Origin: Arthrobacter sp. EM1
GTDB taxonomy: Bacteria > Actinomycetota > Actinomycetes > Actinomycetales > Micrococcaceae
Assembly: GCF_029964055.1 (NCBI RefSeq)
Contig: NZ_CP124836.1
Coordinates: 1,240,001-1,304,000, forward strand
Reading direction: 5' to 3'
Length of the DNA stretch: 64,000 nt
Below the pieces are notes generated by a model, which was not told the origin of the DNA, did no database searches, and worked only from the letters and a program-made list of their open reading frames with translations. Position numbers and translations under genes: made by a program. Positions 24,240 through 32,207 of the stretch are shown piece after piece (position 1 is the first letter of the stretch; each line of letters starts with the position of its first letter).

Positions 24240-24764
24240 GTGATTCTTCTGACCGCACTGTCCCTCGTGGCGGTGGGCCTCGTGGGCGGTCTTGTGAATC
24301 CCGGGGGCACCGGTTTTCTGTCCCGGGCCCGGTGCGTGGCGCCGAATCTTCCCGGGCCGGTCATCAGCGTTTCACTAACCAACATGGGCGGGCCCATGAT
24401 GGGCCCACGAAACGGCATGTTGGGCGGCGCCATGCGGATGACGGCAGACCGAAACACCGTGGCCCACGGCACGGTGTCCTTCCTGGCCACCAACGCAGGC
24501 ACCATCAGCCACGAACTCGTCATCCTTCCCCTTCCCGAAAGCCAGATCCCCGGCACCCGCCCGATCGGCGCGGACGCCAAAATCGATGAGACCGGCAGCC
24601 TCGGGGAAGCGTCCAACACCTGCGCCGAGGGGACCGGGCAGGGGATCCTTCCCGGCGCGTCAGGCTGGGTCACCCTCACACTACCGCCAGGACGCTATGA
24701 ACTGGTCTGCAACCTCCCGGGCCACTACGCCGCCGGCATGTACACCCAACTCACCGTCAGTTAG
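24240..24764 (+). CDS. Sulfocyanin-like cupredoxin, membrane-anchored
   Basis: A single-domain cupredoxin anchored by an N-terminal helix (ILLTALSLVAVGLVGGLV). The expected type 1 copper ligands are in order: His in ISHELVILPLPES, then Cys, His and Met in YELVCNLPGHYAAGMY, as in sulfocyanin and plastocyanin-like proteins. It should shuttle electrons to or from copper on the outer membrane face. The start is uncertain. GTG 24240 is the first acceptable codon after the SHOCT gene but cuts into the helix, and ATG 24120 would overlap that gene by 77 bases. It is the last gene of the unit. Confidence 0.85.
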   Translation: MILLTALSLVAVGLVGGLVNPGGTGFLSRARCVAPNLPGPVISVSLTNMGGPMMGPRNGMLGGAMRMTADRNTVAHGTVSFLATNAGTISHELVILPLPESQIPGTRPIGADAKIDETGSLGEASNTCAEGTGQGILPGASGWVTLTLPPGRYELVCNLPGHYAAGMYTQLTVS

Positions 24765-24953
24765 CCCCGTGCGGGAAGCTCGTACGTTCCGCGGAAAGCG
24801 CACGAAGGCTCGACTGAAACACCGGAACGAGGGGTCTAGGAATGGCGAAGAGGACAACGGCCTCGGCCCGGCCGCAGTCGGGAGCTGGGCAGATCGTGCG
24901 ATTCGGAAGCTGGACCAGGTGCTTGATAGGAGCTTTGCAGCCCCATCATCAGA

Positions 24954-25217
24954 GTGCGAGGACGGACGCCCACGCAATTTCACGGCCAGCGCAATGGCGA
25001 TGGCGATCGCGCGGTTGTCCATCCGCTTCCACGGGAGCATCTCATCGACCGCGGCCCCAATGTTAGCGAGCCAATCGTTCAAGCCATCGACCCGATGACT
25101 ATGGTCCAACTCAGTGACAGCCCGGCAATTCGCGAGGTTGCCACAGACGCCGATTCCCGGCTGCGGGCAGCGCTGAACAGCATCGAATCCAATGCGGCGG
25201 GCAGCGAAGGCACGTGA
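24954..25217 (+). pseudogene. Degraded DUF302 C-terminal fragment
   Basis: The final 45 residues (IVQAIDPMTMVQLSDSPAI and RLRAALNSIES) align with the C-terminus of the intact DUF302 protein at 23334-23744, but upstream sequence matches no DUF302 in a single frame. The reading frame persists to 24954 by chance or from fused sequence. It is most simply the tail of a second DUF302 gene left by a rearrangement. Confidence 0.7.
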
Positions 25218-25295
25218 CCCTCGGCGTTTCTACCGACCTGTTCATCACCTTGAGCGCTTCAGGCATCCCGTCCCGGAACCTGCCCGGTCAGCAGC

Positions 25296-25775
25296 TCAAA
25301 CGGCCGCGCGACTGAAGAATAGTCTGTAGAACCACGATCCGAGACACCAATGGGTGGTGGTGAGGATTGTGCCTCCGAGGGCGACCATTCCTCCGAGCAC
25401 AAATCCCAACACTGACAATCCGTTGAAGAAAGACAAGGCTGAACCTGCAATGAGCACGGTGGACAGTAGGTACGAAAACTGTCGCGGTCTCGGAGTGGGC
25501 GGAAGAGCCGGCGCATGAAACAGGTGGCGAACACCGAGGTTGTAGACCAGGTCCAGAATCATGCCGCGGGGAAATATCGCCCCCGTGAGCGGAACGATTG
25601 CCCCCACTCCAAGAAAAGCGGGCGACTGCAACGCCAACCCGACCATGATCAAAGCTGTCCCCACTGCCGGTGTGAATCGTAAGGGTCCCGCGTAGCAAGA
25701 CTTGGCGGCCTCATCCAGATTTCCGAATCCTTGCTTATCCAGGTTGGTCTTCGTGAATTCAGTGAGTGTTGACAT
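25296..25775 (-). CDS. DUF4395-like integral membrane protein
   Basis: A 159-residue membrane protein with about four hydrophobic helices arranged as two pairs. The RF(T/A)-A-V segment before the first helix (PLRFTPAVGTALIMVGLAL) and the PRPRQFSYLLSTV segment before the third resemble the internal repeat of DUF4395. The function is unknown. The start was set at ATG 25775 because AAAGGAA lies at good spacing; a TTG two codons earlier is possible. It is oriented against the preceding copper genes. The family call is moderate. Confidence 0.6.
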   Translation of the reverse strand: MSTLTEFTKTNLDKQGFGNLDEAAKSCYAGPLRFTPAVGTALIMVGLALQSPAFLGVGAIVPLTGAIFPRGMILDLVYNLGVRHLFHAPALPPTPRPRQFSYLLSTVLIAGSALSFFNGLSVLGFVLGGMVALGGTILTTTHWCLGSWFYRLFFSRAAV

Positions 25776-26234
25776 TTTCAATTTCCTTTGTGGAGTTGTG
25801 AATCAGGTCGATCACGGGGTACGGGCGTCCGGCGCGCACGTCCCGCTGACTACTGTAGGCGTCACACGAGTGTGCGTCCCGGCGTTGACCTTCACCCCGC
25901 GGAATCCTCCAGCCTCCAGCCAGTGGTGAAGTGCCGAAGGATTTAGTTAGCACGCCCGCCCACACGTCTTCGTCTGGGGAACCCGTAGGCCATCCCGCTC
26001 CCGGGATGGCCTACGGATGCCTGCGAAACGATTTTCGGCCCGGCCGGCAACCGGCACTCGGCCGATCCCTGATTTGCACGCTCGATACCTGCACTACAGA
26101 CGACCTTAACGAAAACCGGCGAGAGAACAAGCCATTTCAACCGCCGATCTACATCGCCCTGGGCGGCCTGCCAGAGACCTGAGCGTGCACGTTTCCCCGC
26201 TGAGGCCTGCCGAACGACCCAGGGGTTGGCTGAG
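25776..26234. other. Non-coding stretch with a strong hairpin
   Basis: No convincing gene was seen in either strand. The region holds the DUF4395 promoter side and the perfect inverted repeat at 25983-26016. Short open frames lack family character and ribosome-binding sites. Confidence 0.5.
25983..26016. terminator. Perfect 15-bp stem hairpin
   Basis: Arms CCGTAGGCCATCCCG (25983-25997) and CGGGATGGCCTACGG (26002-26016) pair completely around CTCC. No T-run follows on either strand. It lies downstream of the reverse-strand DUF3817 remnant and may be a factor-assisted terminator or a mobile-element remnant. Confidence 0.6.
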
Positions 26235-26432
26235 TCACGGGATCGGTACGGGGACCCTCCGTGCGTCCAGATCCGCTCGTCTGGCAACCCAAAAACCGCC
26301 CGTCGGCAGCACCGAATCGATAAGAACAATGGCCAGCAGCTGGCCGGTCCACCCATTTTTGCGCCACAGGAATAGGGTCAGAAGAACGTAGGCGACGAAC
26401 AGGGCACCGTGGACCGGGCCCATAAGATGCAA
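26235..26432 (-). pseudogene. Truncated DUF3817 membrane protein
   Basis: A 65-residue remnant carrying the DUF3817 core LMGPVHGALFVAYVLLTLFL, then NGWTGQLLAIVLIDSVLPTG and FWVARR. Complete family members have an additional N-terminal helix. Here an in-frame TAG about ten codons upstream of the TTG or ATG start removes it. A related remnant, also N-terminally truncated and frameshifted, is at 46916-47142. It is probably non-functional, although expression of the short form cannot be excluded. Confidence 0.65.
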
Positions 26433-26665
26433 ATACGACAGTTGAAGCCGGTCCTAGTGGGTCCCGATCAGATTTACATACTCAGAACGTTGCGTAACTC
26501 AGTTCCGCGCAAAGAATCGACAGTGGAAGTTGCGACGTGACAGCGTGGATTGTCGGGCCCGGATCCACCGGTGAATCAGAGGACTGGAACTTAGCAAAAG
26601 GCCGTGCAGGGGTGGGCTTTACCGGCGTGGGTAGCCTTACCGGGTGCAGCCCCCCCCGCGGATCC

Positions 26666-27163
26666 TCACACTTGCTGGCCGTCCGGAAATGCGGCTTGCG
26701 CATAAACTTCGCGTGCGCGGTCCATGGCCCGCGCGGAGTCGCGTGCGAGGCGCTCCCGGCCGGCGGCCCGGTAGAGATCCTGGGCCCACTCAAATTCGGC
26801 CGCGGCATCACGGTACCGGGCTTCATCGAAGAGCCGTCTGCCGATGTGGTGGCGGACGAGGGCTTCTGCAGCAGGCGTGCGGGTCAGCCGCAGGGCCCCT
26901 TCCTGCAGTCTCGCCGCATCGTGCCAGCGGTACTGGCGCTGATAAGTCTTGGCGAGTACGAGCAGCGGCCGGAGCCGGTCCGGGGAGGCGGCCAGCAGGG
27001 CCAGGCCGGCGGCAACTGCTTCCTCGTCCCGCCCCAGCAGGGAAAGGATCCACACCTGTTCCAGAGGGGTACAATCTCCGAGCAGCGCGTGCACCGCTCC
27101 CCGGTCCAGGACCACGTCGCGCAGGGTCGCCGGATCCGTGACCCAGATGTCTCCGGTTTTCAC
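26666..27163 (-). CDS. Tetratricopeptide-repeat-like protein
   Basis: A 165-residue, mostly helical Ala/Arg/Leu-rich protein with TPR-like spacing (AKTYQRQYRWHDAARLQEGA, then FDEARYRDAAAEFEWAQDLY). There is no signal peptide or membrane helix, so it is presumably cytoplasmic and a protein-interaction scaffold. It begins at a GTG and lies 35 bp downstream of a small membrane-protein gene on the same strand. No specific partner or pathway can be read. Confidence 0.75.
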   Translation of the reverse strand: MKTGDIWVTDPATLRDVVLDRGAVHALLGDCTPLEQVWILSLLGRDEEAVAAGLALLAASPDRLRPLLVLAKTYQRQYRWHDAARLQEGALRLTRTPAAEALVRHHIGRRLFDEARYRDAAAEFEWAQDLYRAAGRERLARDSARAMDRAREVYAQAAFPDGQQV

Positions 27164-27198
27164 AGATATAGCCTATGACGCGTCCGGGTCTGCCGACA

Positions 27199-27366
27199 TC
27201 AGGTCAGGCCCGCACCCACATTCCCCCGCCGTTCGACGCGGCACATCGCCGCCTCCACGATGAACAGCCCGGCGAGGACGCCGGCTGTGATGCTGACTGC
27301 CATGAACTTCGGGATTCCGCCGGACGTCGCCGCTCGGTCGAAGAGCGGGGTTTTCGGCAGCGGCAT
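27199..27366 (-). CDS. Small single-pass membrane protein, unknown
   Basis: A 55-residue protein with a short basic N-terminus (MPLPKTPLFDRAATSG), one hydrophobic helix (FMAVSITAGVLAGLFIVEAAM) and a charged tail. The longer open frame from 27576 runs antisense to intergenic sequence, so the ATG at 27366 preceded by GAGGAAC was preferred. It lies between the M23 gene and the TPR gene on the same strand and may be co-transcribed. No family is recognised. Confidence 0.5.
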   Translation of the reverse strand: MPLPKTPLFDRAATSGGIPKFMAVSITAGVLAGLFIVEAAMCRVERRGNVGAGLT

Positions 27367-27478
27367 GTTCCTCAGTTTACAAGCCGCTCCTGCACACCGC
27401 TTCAGCGCCCGGCCGGGCCTCCACGCATGTGAGTCACCGGCTGTCTCCGGCCAACGCTGCTTTTGGGCACGGGACGGG

Positions 27479-28873
27479 TCAGAGAAGGCCCAGCGGGTCC
27501 ACAGGCGATCCATTGAGCCACGTTTCGAAGTGAGCGTGGCATCCCGTGGAATTTCCGCTGCTGCCCGAGTAGGCAATGAGTTGGCCCTTGTCCACCCTCT
27601 GCCCGGCCGATACAGTGACGCTGCTGTTGTGGTACAGGATCGTGGTGAGTGCGTTGCCTTGGACTACGCCGTGGGAAACCATGACGGTGAAGCCGCCGCC
27701 GCCGTTGGTCCAGCCGGCAGTCGTGACGGTTCCGGCGGCCGCAGCATAGACCGGCGTGCCGCAACCCACACCGAAATCAATACCGGAGTGGAGATAACTG
27801 CCCGTGCCCAGGAAATCGATCGTCCCCGGAGGAGTGGCACGCCAGCCAAAGCCGGACGTGATCGGAACTCCCGCGCCAAAAGGGCGGCTGATTCCGAACG
27901 ATGAAGCATTCCCTGGAGCTGGAGCCTGCGGCTGGGCGGGGTTCTGGCCCTTCGGGGCCTGGGCTAGCGCCTGCGCCTGCGCTGCCTGTTCGGCCAGCCA
28001 GGCTTCGCGTTCGCGGCGTTGGTTTTCGGCAATTTGAGCCGCGATGACCTGCTGCTGGGCTTTGACGGACGCCAGTTCGGCCATGATCTGAGGTTTCTTG
28101 GCGGCTAGATCCTGTGCCGATGCCGTTGACGATGTAATCAGCTGATCGAGGTCTTCTTTGGCGGCGGTGGCTTTGGCCCGGGCGGCCTGCTCAGCTTTCA
28201 GGGCCGTCTCGGCTTGCTGCTTCAGGTTCGCAATTTCCTGGCGCACTGCTGAGAGCCTGTTCTGGGAGTTCTCATCCACCGATCTCTTGTCCCGGATTTC
28301 GGAGACAGCAGCATTCTGGGCCTTCAGGGCCTGTTCGGTGTGGCTGATACTGTCCGCGGCTTCTGCCAGGTCGCCGGTGCCGAAGAAGAGGCTGAGGTCT
28401 TGGGGTACCCCTCCGCGCTTGTAGGCATCGGTGGCTATCTGTCCTACCATCTTATGACTCTCCGCCATCGCCTTCCGGCTTTGTCCCAGTTCGCGGTCTA
28501 TGTCGGCCAGTGTCTGTTCGGCGGCGGATATGCGCAGGGTATATGCATCGACTTCACGGGCCGCGGCTGCCACCCGGGACTGCGCTTCGGCGACCGTCTG
28601 TTCTGCCGCGGGCCTCCGGGCTTGGTAGGTGGCAAGCTGCGAAGCGGTGGCAACGAGCGAGGAGTCCACGAACTCCAACGATTCCTGGACTTGTGCCGCC
28701 TGATCCTCCAGCTGAGACTGCGTGTCCTGCAGATTTTCAGCCTGCGCCCCCGTGCCACCCAAAGCACTGAACAGGAGGCCGGCCGCCAAGACGCGGACGG
28801 CGAACCTGACGCGGCGGGGGCCGAGCGACGGAAGGGAAGACGGACCCGGTGTAACTCCGGAGATGGAACGCAT
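27479..28873 (-). CDS. M23 family metallopeptidase with coiled-coil (EnvC-like)
   Basis: A 464-residue exported peptidoglycan hydrolase or activator. The N-terminal signal (RVLAAGLLFSALGGTGAQA) is followed by about 250 residues of coiled coil (LQDTQSQLEDQAAQVQESLE onward, heptad-rich), a Pro/Gln linker and a C-terminal LytM/M23 domain with LHSGIDFGVGCGTPVYAA and the HxH motif GCHAHFETW. The first His/Asp pair is present, so zinc binding is likely intact. ATG 28873 with AAGGT upstream begins the signal peptide. A second M23 gene, under a riboswitch, is at 31369. Confidence 0.93.
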   Translation of the reverse strand: MRSISGVTPGPSSLPSLGPRRVRFAVRVLAAGLLFSALGGTGAQAENLQDTQSQLEDQAAQVQESLEFVDSSLVATASQLATYQARRPAAEQTVAEAQSRVAAAAREVDAYTLRISAAEQTLADIDRELGQSRKAMAESHKMVGQIATDAYKRGGVPQDLSLFFGTGDLAEAADSISHTEQALKAQNAAVSEIRDKRSVDENSQNRLSAVRQEIANLKQQAETALKAEQAARAKATAAKEDLDQLITSSTASAQDLAAKKPQIMAELASVKAQQQVIAAQIAENQRREREAWLAEQAAQAQALAQAPKGQNPAQPQAPAPGNASSFGISRPFGAGVPITSGFGWRATPPGTIDFLGTGSYLHSGIDFGVGCGTPVYAAAAGTVTTAGWTNGGGGFTVMVSHGVVQGNALTTILYHNSSVTVSAGQRVDKGQLIAYSGSSGNSTGCHAHFETWLNGSPVDPLGLL

Positions 28874-29333
28874 GCTTGATGACCTTCGCAGCAGGGGACC
28901 CGACCCAGAATACGGGACCTTTGCGTCAGTCCGGCAAATGGTGCCTGCTGACACGCCGGGGGGTTGCTAGGGGAGTCTTCCATCGTTTCCGGTCGGCAGT
29001 GCTACATGGAACGGGCGGTAAGCCGACAGGCTACATATCCGTTTTGAACCCGCGGGCGCGCATCTACGATGCAGTAACGAAGTAGCGCTGTCTGTGTCGT
29101 CCTCGCTCACGCCGGCTGACCGGTATTGTTTCCGTATGCCCGGAGCCCAACCCAGCTGGCTCTCCGGGAGGCGACAGCGGGACAAGCCAGGATCCTGATT
29201 CACGTCTCTACAACCGACAAGGACACTCCGTCATGAGCACCGGCTCTGGAAGTACCCGCACACGCCGCCAACCCGCTCCTGCTTTTTGGCATGACCCGGC
29301 ATCGGGAGACAATCTGCTGTGGGGTCGAGATTG
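28874..29333. other. Intergenic region between divergent genes
   Basis: This 460-bp stretch separates the reverse-strand M23 gene from the small forward gene at 29334 and should hold both promoters. No RNA gene, repeat or family-like frame was recognised. Confidence 0.4.
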
Positions 29334-29582
29334 ATGGCCGTGTTCCTGGCCCGCGGACTCACGGTCCTGACTGTGTCGCCGTCGCCGTCCCCGGGCGATG
29401 GGGGCCTTCGTGCTGGCTTGACTGCTGACCAGATTACGCCCGGGCTTCTTGGCTTCGTGATGACGGCCTTCATGGTCACCGCCGTCATTCTGCTTATGGT
29501 GTCCATGACACGGCGGATCCGGCGTGTTCGCTACCGCGGGCAGCTCAGTGACGCCGGAGATGCCGGCGACACCGCAGACTAA
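29334..29582 (+). CDS. Small hydrophobic actinobacterial protein, unknown
   Basis: An 82-residue protein with a central membrane helix (ITPGLLGFVMTAFMVTAVIL LM region) flanked by a basic cluster (RRIRRVRYR) and an acidic Asp/Gly tail. This plan resembles small actinobacterial membrane proteins that read ITPG-LGF then RIRRVRYR, but the function is unknown. ATG 29334 was preferred over GTG 29319. It stands alone between divergent and convergent neighbours. Confidence 0.6.
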   Translation: MAVFLARGLTVLTVSPSPSPGDGGLRAGLTADQITPGLLGFVMTAFMVTAVILLMVSMTRRIRRVRYRGQLSDAGDAGDTAD

Positions 29583-29827
29583 GGGCTTCACCCGGTGAAC
29601 GCCGCCAGCGCAGGCGTTACTCCAGACCAACGTTTGGGCAGCCGAATTTGGCCACGGAAACACCACCGGGACACCGGAACTGGCTAGTCTTGTTCATCTC
29701 CGGCCCTGTCCGGGCATCGCTGGCCTTGTCCGGGCTGAAGGTGAAGTTCCGACCGGATCTGTCGTGGGCGCAAAGTTCAGACCCGCGGGTTGCCATGCTT
29801 TCGGACTTCTGCGCGTATCGGTGATGC

Positions 29828-30238
29828 TCAGGCCAGGGCTGCCAGGAGTTCTGTGCAGGCGGCTTCGCACCGACGGCACGCCTCGGCGCAGATCCTGCAG
29901 TGCTCGTGCATGTCCGCGTGCCGCTCGCATTCGTCGGCGCAGGCGCCGCAGGCAGCACGGCAGGCCTCAAGAACCGCTCGGAGGATGCCCTCGTTGGTTC
30001 CTGTCTGGCGGGACAGGACGCTGCCGGTCGCGCCACAGATGTCAGCGCAGTCCAGATCCGTGCGGATGCAAGTGATCAGATCCGCGACCATGTGCTCGCC
30101 CAGGCAGGCGTCAGCGCAGGCCGTACAGGCCTGGGCACATTGAAAGCATGCAGTGATGCATTCGGCGAGTTTGTTCCTCTCGATGGAGCCCGGCTCCGTC
30201 GGGTGGGCCTCAAGCATCGCACTGATGTGATGGCTCAT
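29828..30238 (-). CDS. Four-helix-bundle copper-binding protein (Csp-like)
   Basis: A 136-residue protein with 18 cysteines in CxxxC and CxxC spacing (ITACFQCAQACTACADAC, RAACGACADEC, HCRICAEACRRCEAAC), the layout of copper storage proteins, in which cysteines line a helical bundle and hold many Cu(I) ions. The first Met-His residues (MSHHISAML) may form the copper entry. There is no signal peptide, indicating a cytosolic Csp3-type store. ATG 30238 follows AGGAG; the longer frame is upstream noise. It lies downstream of tlpA on the same strand and so probably shares the CsoR-type operator at 31138. Confidence 0.93.
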   Translation of the reverse strand: MSHHISAMLEAHPTEPGSIERNKLAECITACFQCAQACTACADACLGEHMVADLITCIRTDLDCADICGATGSVLSRQTGTNEGILRAVLEACRAACGACADECERHADMHEHCRICAEACRRCEAACTELLAALA

Positions 30239-30415
30239 TGTGCTTCTCCTGTCGCTGGTGGTGACGTGAGCGGCGGGCTGGGGCCGGCCGCCGCCTCCAC
30301 AATAACTCTGCGGCACTTGGAGGCCAACGACCCGCTAACTCGGACATCTTCACCAGGACCTGCCGATCTCCCACGCGCTTCCTTCCCCCGCATTCCTGGA
30401 GCAAACGATTCCGGG

Positions 30416-31075
30416 CTAGCCGCCGGCCACGGCGGCGGCGATGAGGGATTTGAGGATGCTTTGATCGGCCAGGCCGAGGATCCTGGCGGCGACCCGTCCC
30501 TGTTTGTCGAGGACGAGGGTGGTCGGGACGGCCTGCGGCGGTACGTACTGGGTCATGGCCAGCAGGATGCCCCCGTTTTTGTCCTGCATGCTGGGGTAGG
30601 TGATTCCGAAGGTCCGCTCGAAGGCGACAGCGGCGGCTTCCTCGTCGCGGACGTTCACGCCGTAGAAGAGGACATTCTGTGGTTGGAACTCGTTCCAGAG
30701 TGCTTCCAGCCGGGGAGCTTCGAGCCGGCACGGGGCGCACGCGGCGTACCAGAAGTTCAGGACGATCACTTTTCCGGCCCAGTCACCGGAGTTAACGACC
30801 GTTCCGTCGTACTGTTCGCCGGTTACTACCACCGGTGGTTTCCGCTCGGCGTCGGCGTATTCGGTCACGGAGCCGTCCCCGGCGATGTAGTTTTTGTTGT
30901 CACCGGCTTTGGCCTGCTGGGCGAGGGGGTCCCCGGAGGCGCATCCTACGAGCACCGGGGCGGCCAGTGCGCCCAGAAGAGCTGATGAAAGAAGGCGGCG
31001 CCGGGAGAAACCCGGCAATGCCTCAAGGGCCCGGGGAGCGGGGGCCGGCGGTGTCCGGCGGCTTGGTTTATGCAT
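30416..31075 (-). CDS. TlpA family thiol-disulfide lipoprotein
   Basis: A 219-residue thioredoxin-fold protein. A twin-arginine-like stretch (FSRRRLLSSALLG) and a lipobox at Cys45 (VLVGC) give export and membrane anchoring. The redox active site is FWYAACAPCR (Cys113 and Cys116), followed by the cis-proline loop VPTTLVLD. Such proteins reduce extracytoplasmic disulfides using electrons from a CcdA-type membrane protein, and one is encoded at 36591-37340. The CsoR-type box at 31138 lies 62 bp upstream, so copper induction is expected. AAAGGA precedes the ATG. Confidence 0.93.
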   Translation of the reverse strand: MHKPSRRTPPAPAPRALEALPGFSRRRLLSSALLGALAAPVLVGCASGDPLAQQAKAGDNKNYIAGDGSVTEYADAERKPPVVVTGEQYDGTVVNSGDWAGKVIVLNFWYAACAPCRLEAPRLEALWNEFQPQNVLFYGVNVRDEEAAAVAFERTFGITYPSMQDKNGGILLAMTQYVPPQAVPTTLVLDKQGRVAARILGLADQSILKSLIAAAVAGG

Positions 31076-31137
31076 GACTATCCTTTGATAACGGAATTGT
31101 AACTTCGAGGCCAGGTCGGATAGGGTTGACGCAATAC

Positions 31138-31154
31138 ATACCCCTCACGGGTAT
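31138..31154 (-). promoter_or_regulatory. CsoR-type copper operator ahead of tlpA
   Basis: ATACCCCTCACGGGTAT, arms ATACCC and GGGTAT around a five-base centre, one base longer than the 21458 box. It is placed to control the reverse-strand tlpA-csp unit. The riboswitch-led M23 gene lies on the other side. Confidence 0.78.
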
Positions 31155-31204
31155 GCGTGAGGCCGCTTCGCCACGCCCCGCCGGCGGTCCATGAACTTTC
31201 AGTC

Positions 31205-31355
31205 TTCTGGCGGGGGCGGAGGACTCACCAACGGCGCCATCGTGCGCCTTGGGGTTGAGCCGGCTCTGTGAGTACACGCCTGTGCGGCGGCGGCTGGCGG
31301 AGCGGGCCGGACAGCACACTCGTCCGAATCCGACAGCTAACTTCGCCGGCGCCGA
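31205..31355 (+). promoter_or_regulatory. ydaO-type c-di-AMP riboswitch upstream of M23 gene
   Basis: The conserved blocks of the ydaO-yuaA class appear in order: GGAGGACTCACCAACGG at the 5' side, CTTGGGGTTGAGCC in the middle, and the signature CGTCCGAATCCGACAGCTAA followed by CTTCGCCGGCGCCGAGAGGA, which runs into the ribosome-binding site. In actinobacteria this class precedes cell-wall hydrolase and Rpf genes and switches them off when c-di-AMP is high. Boundaries are approximate, since the fold was not computed. Confidence 0.88.
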
Positions 31356-31368
31356 GAGGACTCGCGTT

Positions 31369-32163
31369 TTGCCTTCCCACCGTATACACGGTCGCCGCCG
31401 CGCTGTTGCCGCGTCCTCACCCGCCAAGCGCCGCCGCAGGGCAGCCGTCCTTCCGCCCGCCGTCTGGGGAAGTCGTGGGCAGCGATTTGGCGCCGCCGCG
31501 ACAGTCACGGGGCTGATTGCCATGACGGTGCTCTCCGCAGCGCAGGCCGATCCGGACCGCCTGAACGCCGCCCGGGAACGCCCGGCCGCCTCGGCAACGG
31601 CAGCTGAACAGCCAGCGGTCACGGCGGCCGCAGGCGCCGGCCTCGCCTTTGAACGGCCCGCCGTCCGCTCCTTACCAGCACCGAAGGCTTCACCTGCACC
31701 AATCGCCCAGTCGGCCGGGGCTCCGATAACGACCGGTCCGGGGGCTGGCCCGGCTCCGGCGTCCGTTCCAGGCACGGGGTTGCGGGCTCCGTTGTCCTCC
31801 GTGAATGTCAGTTCCCCCTTTGGTCTCAGGGTCAACCCGCTGACCGGGGCATCCGGTGAGTGGCATACCGGGATCGACTTAACCGGGCCGTGTTCCACCG
31901 CGGTCTTCGCCGCCGGTGCTGGAACGGTGCTCGAGGCGGGTTGGAGCCAGTACGGCGGCGGAAACAGGATCGTTGTGGACCACGGCAACGGCTTGAAATC
32001 CACGTATAACCACCTGGCGAGCATCGGTGTCTCCGTCGGGCAGGTCGTAACCGCGGGCGCGCTGATCGCCGGTGTGGGGACGACCGGGAACTCCACCGGA
32101 TGCCACCTCCATTTCGAGGTTATGGTCAACGGCCAGACGGTCAATCCCGCCGCGTTCATCTGA
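31369..32163 (+). CDS. M23 family metallopeptidase under c-di-AMP riboswitch
   Basis: A 264-residue exported endopeptidase. After a basic N-terminus and a signal/anchor helix (AAATVTGLIAMTVLSAAQA) comes a long Ala/Pro-rich linker and a C-terminal LytM domain with EWHTGIDLTGP and the HxH motif GCHLHFEVM. TTG 31369 was chosen because GAGAGGA lies eight bases upstream, directly at the end of the riboswitch; an in-frame start at 31249 would fall inside the riboswitch. Expected role: cleavage of peptide cross-bridges in peptidoglycan. The N-terminal basic/Ala-rich architecture resembles the broken NlpC/P60-like gene at 42002, also behind a riboswitch. Confidence 0.9.
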   Translation: MPSHRIHGRRRAVAASSPAKRRRRAAVLPPAVWGSRGQRFGAAATVTGLIAMTVLSAAQADPDRLNAARERPAASATAAEQPAVTAAAGAGLAFERPAVRSLPAPKASPAPIAQSAGAPITTGPGAGPAPASVPGTGLRAPLSSVNVSSPFGLRVNPLTGASGEWHTGIDLTGPCSTAVFAAGAGTVLEAGWSQYGGGNRIVVDHGNGLKSTYNHLASIGVSVGQVVTAGALIAGVGTTGNSTGCHLHFEVMVNGQTVNPAAFI

Positions 32164-32207
32164 GCGGGCTTTCCGCGGTTCCCCGGACAATCGGGGCGCA
32201 GAGGGCC

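Noticed and set aside
29900..30985. A 361-codon forward frame
   Set aside because: Antisense to the Csp-like and TlpA genes, both of which have strong motifs and ribosome-binding sites.
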